A stretch of 63,795 nucleotides of DNA, taken from Gonapodya prolifera JEL478 (lineage: Eukaryota; Monoblepharomycota; Monoblepharidomycetes; Monoblepharidales; Gonapodyaceae). The DNA lies in the NCBI GenBank assembly GCA_001574975.1, contig KQ965768.1, positions 302,548 through 366,342 of the forward strand, written 5' to 3'. A model generated the notes under the pieces. The model ran no database searches. It was not told where the DNA came from and saw nothing but the letters and a program-made list of their open reading frames with translations. The translations under genes and the position numbers were made by a program. Of the stretch, positions 60,243-63,795 are shown piece after piece; within the stretch, counting starts at the first letter, position 1; the number at the start of each line of letters is the position of its first letter.

Positions 60243-63200
60243 AAAGTAAACTAATGAACTTACTGTTGTATTTGCTCTCATCCTCATCATCCTTGCTGTC
60301 ACTCTTGTGATCATCCCCACCCTTGCCGGCACCTTGGTTGCCTTCATCTTCATCCCCATTGTCAATCATATCCTTGTCGGATGGGGTTTCTTCATTGGTG
60401 TCACTACCTAAAAAATAGTAGTTACATAGACCAAAACATACAAGTAACAACAGTTTGGATTCATACCTTTGGATTCCTCTTCACCTCCTTCAACATCAAG
60501 GAATGGATTGACATCTGTCAATCAGAACACAAGTGTGAACACAGAGTTGTGGTGGCTAACATGCAACAGTAAACTTACTTTGTGCACGGCGGTCATGACA
60601 ATGAGGAGAATTAAGTGTAGAGCCTGGTAAAGTAGATGTGCACTGAGTGAAAAAAAAGGGTTGATGCAAAGTACACTCATGAGTTTCAGTATGGGATGGA
60701 CAATGGACTTGGTCTGGAGAAAGTGTATTTGTTAGCATTAAAGTGCAAAAAATCAAAATCAAGACCAGACTTACCAGCAGAGGGGACTTCAATAAGTGGA
60801 TTCAGTGATGAGGGAGAGGAGGGGATTTTGGTGACTCTCTCAGCTGAGAGGTTACTGAGCTTGGCTGGCAGCAAGTCTATTGGGGCGCACAGAGTGGACA
60901 TGGTGTAACGTAGGAAGTCCTTGTCCTCAATAAATCTACCAGTATGGGTGTTAGGAAGTCAGAGACAGGTGATGTAAAGTACAAGCTATCACTCACCTTT
61001 CCAATATCTTCTCCGCATCATCCCATGCTATATTATTGATGTTGAGGAAATGCTTCTCAAGGTTGGTCCAGAAGTTGCTGTCAAAAATCCAAGCATAGCA
61101 AGTGTGCCTAGAAGAGTGCACGCCATTGCAGCGCTTCCTGTTCCTATGCTTGGCAAGATGACTCCATCACCTGGATTACTTACTAAGGTGATGAGCTCCA
61201 TCCAGAGTGCCAAGGGTACTTGCTGTGTAAAGAATGGGAGTTTCTTCTTGCCCTTCTTGGGTTGAGACAGGGTTACATATTTCTGCCAAACAGACATATG
61301 AGAATGGCAAATCAAATGTCATTCCAAAACATGGAACTCACCACAATATCCACATCTGGAACTGTACATGGCCCAAATAGATTTGAATTTGCCCATGAGC
61401 AACACCAATACAAACCTTTTGCCCAGTTGAGTGGCACAGGAGATCATGATGTGACTGCGTAGTGTGCAACGTTGTTGGTGGTGGCAAACAGTGTGCTGTT
61501 GTTGGGAAGGGTGCCTTTGGAGATGGGGGTGGACTGGAATGTGAAGTGGATGGTGGCCAAGGTGGGAGTGCTGGCAGTCTGGTAGTTGGACTTCATAGCT
61601 CCAAACTCAGCCATGTCAATTTGCTGATAAACATGTATCAGTTATGTGTGATAGTGCAAAAAAAGCAGACAACTTACCTCAATAAGTACCCTGCCTTGGG
61701 TCAGAATTTTGTTGAGAGCTAAGAGTCAGAGGCCATGAAGGTTTGCTTGGAATCTTGGTGCCAACAACTTTAAGAAAATTAGGGTGTGACAAGGAGAGCA
61801 GTCTTTCCACAGGACTCACCAAATGCTGTTTGTCCACATTGTTGTGACTTGGGAAGTTGATGATCACAACGGATGTGGTTGCATCTTGTTGTGATGCAAA
61901 GGCTGTAAGAGCTGCCTCCAACAAATCTGGCTTGACAATGTGGGTGTGAGCTTTCAAGTTGGACATTATTTCTAAAGACCAAATGGTGAGTACATCAGAT
62001 ACTACAAATGTACACATGAATCAATACATTTTGCATACCTTCTGTTTGGGGGTAGCCTTGCTCTCTTCTTTTGAGGATTTTGAAGCACCTTGTGCAATGT
62101 TGTCTTCCATGGGTTCAACTGTCATATTGAACTGTGGATATAGCCAATGAATGTTAGCAATGTTCAAATTAGCATACAACAGTTACTCACAGTTTCAGGG
62201 TCAGCATCCATGGCTGGCAAATTGGCAGATGCAGAGGGATTGCCTGGTATTGTGTGGCATGGTTTAGGTGAAGGGGGCACGTTGTGGGGCAGGGAGGATT
62301 CTCAAGCTGGATGGTGTAGAGTGATGCATTGTGTTAGTGCTTTGCAATGGAATCTCATGGGTAAGACATACCTTTCTCCTTTCCCTTGCCACCTGTAGAA
62401 CCTTTGCATGTGATTTCCAGCATGGTGGCCAACTCCGCAATCACTTCTGTGGACATGTGTTGTTCCAAGAATATTCCTGTCCAGAGACAAATGATTAAAT
62501 GAAGAGAGGAGACGTTACAACACAATCCACAAGCAAAGGTACCTTTGATAATCAATTTGCAGGCCTGTTCCTTCTTGTCATTCTGTCCATCCCTGTACAA
62601 CATTCAGATCATACACACTGTTGATCCATGGAATGTGGACCTTGCCCCATAGTTTTGCCATTTCCTTGACTTCCTTCATCTTTGCAGTTGTTGGTAACCC
62701 AGCAAGCCAGTATAAAAAGGTTTCCTGTGGATATTGAAAGCAATGTAAGACTCATTTGCAGTGTCTTAGCAACATGTGCAGTCAGAAACAAGTTGAACTT
62801 ACCACAAGGTCCAGGTTTTTGTCCACCAACTGCCCCTTCACCATGCCCTCTGCATAGACAACACTGATTGGTAGTCAATAGTTTGGGTGGTTGGTGACAG
62901 AGTCTGTGCAAAGGATTGAATCAAACTGCCAGTTGTGGTTAGAATAGGTGTAGAAAATATCAATGAAGCACTTACATTTGGTACAACACTATAGTATCTT
63001 GCAACAGCCAGCCAGCTGTTGATCTGCATGATAACATGTGGTGTCCCTTTGAAGCTGGTGACAATATCCGCATTGGTGAGCAGCTTGCCTTTGCTGTTGG
63101 TGAAGGTGATGGCCCAGCTCATTGAAACGTAGGTGTCGTACAGGGTCATGGGTATGTCTGATACATATGGAGGTGAGTAAAGGAAGACACATGCCAAAGG

Positions 63201-63579
63201 GTGTTGTACTCACTTGTCTCATTTGAGTAGTTGATCATGGACCCAATATGCCAGCAAACCTTGTCTGGTGTGTCTGCCTAGAGTGTGTACATCATGACTG
63301 AGGTTAAGATAAGCAGTGTCATGGTGAAAGTGATTAAAGACATACCCTAAGAACAATTGCTGTGACAGTCATTGTCCCATCCATAAGACCTGGGAGTGCG
63401 GGTATCTCCTCACCCTTCTCCTTGAGGCGGAAGACTGCAATCAGTCTGTGATTTCCATCTAAGACACTGAAGACTCCATTTCCCAAGTCAATGAGAATAA
63501 CAATGCTCATTGGGAGGAAGCCAAGCTTGGCTCTAGAGGGCAGTCCTGCACACATTGGAAAGGAATAGGTTGGTCCCAA
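60243..63579 (-). CDS. ParB/Srx-like domain fused to DNA-methyltransferase-like domain; partial or decaying
   Basis: A many-exon gene with canonical splice sites, lacking a defined 5' end. The first clear exon (from 63548, after acceptor GTGTGCAG) reads GLPSRAKLGFLPMSIVILID, then GVFSVLDGNHRLIAVFRL, matching the ParB/sulfiredoxin fold motif D-G-N-H-R. Further exons are ADTPDKVCWHIGSMINYSNE, NSWLAVARYYSVVPN, ETFLYWLAGLPTTAKMKEVK, NLKAHTHIVKPDLLEAALTA, SVVIINFPSHNNVD and WAKGLYWCCSWANSNLFGPC. Then comes PFFTQQVPLALWMELITLVS with NPGDGVILPSIGTGSAAMAC, resembling the C-terminal S-adenosylmethionine-site half of permuted DNA methyltransferases (usual form NPGD-x-V-L-D-x-F-x-G-x-G-T). Near 61105 the frame jumps by one base to IFDSNFWTNLEKHFLNI. 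The last exons are FLRYTMSTLCAPIDLLPAKL and an acidic tail (60408-60264). A further frame, 60225-59767, may be the end. Function is inferred only. Confidence 0.5.
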
Positions 63580-63692
63580 GTATGATGGAATTTGTCACAC
63601 TGACATTCACTAACATGGAGTATTTAGTGTAGTATGAGTGTTGGGTATTAGCTGCTGTGCCACTACTGTGGCCGCGGGTTTAGATGTGCACA

Positions 63693-63795
63693 CCTGCAGG
63701 ACGTGCCCTAAGTTTGGCATCACATTCCTGCAGGTGAGTTCTATGCACATTACGTCTTGCTATGTACATCTGATCATATATACATGTTCCTGCAG
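63693..63795 (+). repeat. three CCTGCAG words at the right edge
   Basis: CCTGCAG occurs at 63693-63699, 63727-63733 and 63789-63795, the last being the final bases of the window. The window also begins TGCAG. The cluster may be chance or splice-acceptor-like sequence in the upstream part of the ParB-like gene. Confidence 0.35.

Larger units (their letters stand above)
57880..63795. other. CpG-depleted segment with low gene density
   Basis: CpG is rare: I count three in the 600 nt 62161-62760, against about ten in the 60 nt 8401-8460 of a host gene. CA and TG are abundant, as expected from loss of methylated C. The change is abrupt just after the PEX6 5' end. Between 57880 and 59760 I see no reliable gene: minus-strand frames at 58102-58398, 59098-59448 and 59219-59629 show no family pattern. 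Confidence 0.7.

Overview
The window is nuclear DNA from a filamentous or zoosporic fungus. The genes are dense, split by many short GT-AG introns (mostly about 40-85 nt), and of recognisably fungal type: a VTC4 polyphosphate polymerase, a Met1-type uroporphyrinogen methyltransferase, a fungal serine O-acyltransferase and a fungal PhoD-like phosphatase. A full CSL (RBP-J/Su(H) family) transcription factor argues against Saccharomycotina. Secreted leucine-rich-repeat (LRR) proteins and the overall style would suit an early-diverging (e.g. chytrid-like) or basidiomycete lineage, but I cannot fix the phylum from sequence alone. ORFs alone mislead here: most genes had to be rebuilt across splice sites, and several contain microexons of 6-25 nt.

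Layout. 1-871: 3' end of an MFS transporter. 1552-4519: APC amino-acid permease with two consecutive microexons. 4866-6655: unknown Ala/Pro-rich protein. 6926-9455: F-box-like protein. 9619-10898: THG1. 11395-13088: MYND-SET methyltransferase. 13156-13930: CinA C-terminal amidohydrolase with an 11-nt microexon. 14113-15183 (-) and 19721-21458 (+): two related secreted LRR proteins, one GPI-anchor-like and one single-pass with a proline-rich stalk, flanking a hypothetical membrane protein (15589-17174) and a beta-lactamase-fold hydrolase (-). 21955-26184: CSL transcription factor with a very long N-terminal extension. 26373-30332 (-): PhoD-like phosphatase. 30843-32735 and 33121-34656: two adjacent sulfur-assimilation genes, a CysA-type serine O-acyltransferase and a siroheme-pathway methyltransferase. 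34720-36332 (-): saccharopine-dehydrogenase-like oxidoreductase. 36725-38260: nitronate monooxygenase. 39106-40085: small membrane protein. 40375-43242 (-): VTC4. 43576-44113 (-): double CDGSH iron-sulfur protein. 44724-46709: short/branched-chain acyl-CoA dehydrogenase. 46778-48209 (-): HEM12. 48319-52462 (-): eIF5B. 52592-57735 (-): PEX6.

From about 57.9 kb to the right edge the DNA changes character: CpG becomes rare and gene density drops. Its one clear gene (minus strand, running off the edge region) joins a ParB/sulfiredoxin-like domain to a DNA-methyltransferase-like domain and carries an apparent frameshift. This looks like a methylated or otherwise mutated mobile/heterochromatic segment.

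The most interesting signals are: (1) two homologous GC-rich elements lying in the same orientation inside long introns of two unrelated genes (THG1 and PEX6), which look like introner-type intron-borne elements; (2) repeated microexons that complete conserved motifs; (3) the CpG-depleted ParB-methyltransferase locus; (4) the adjacent sulfur-assimilation pair.
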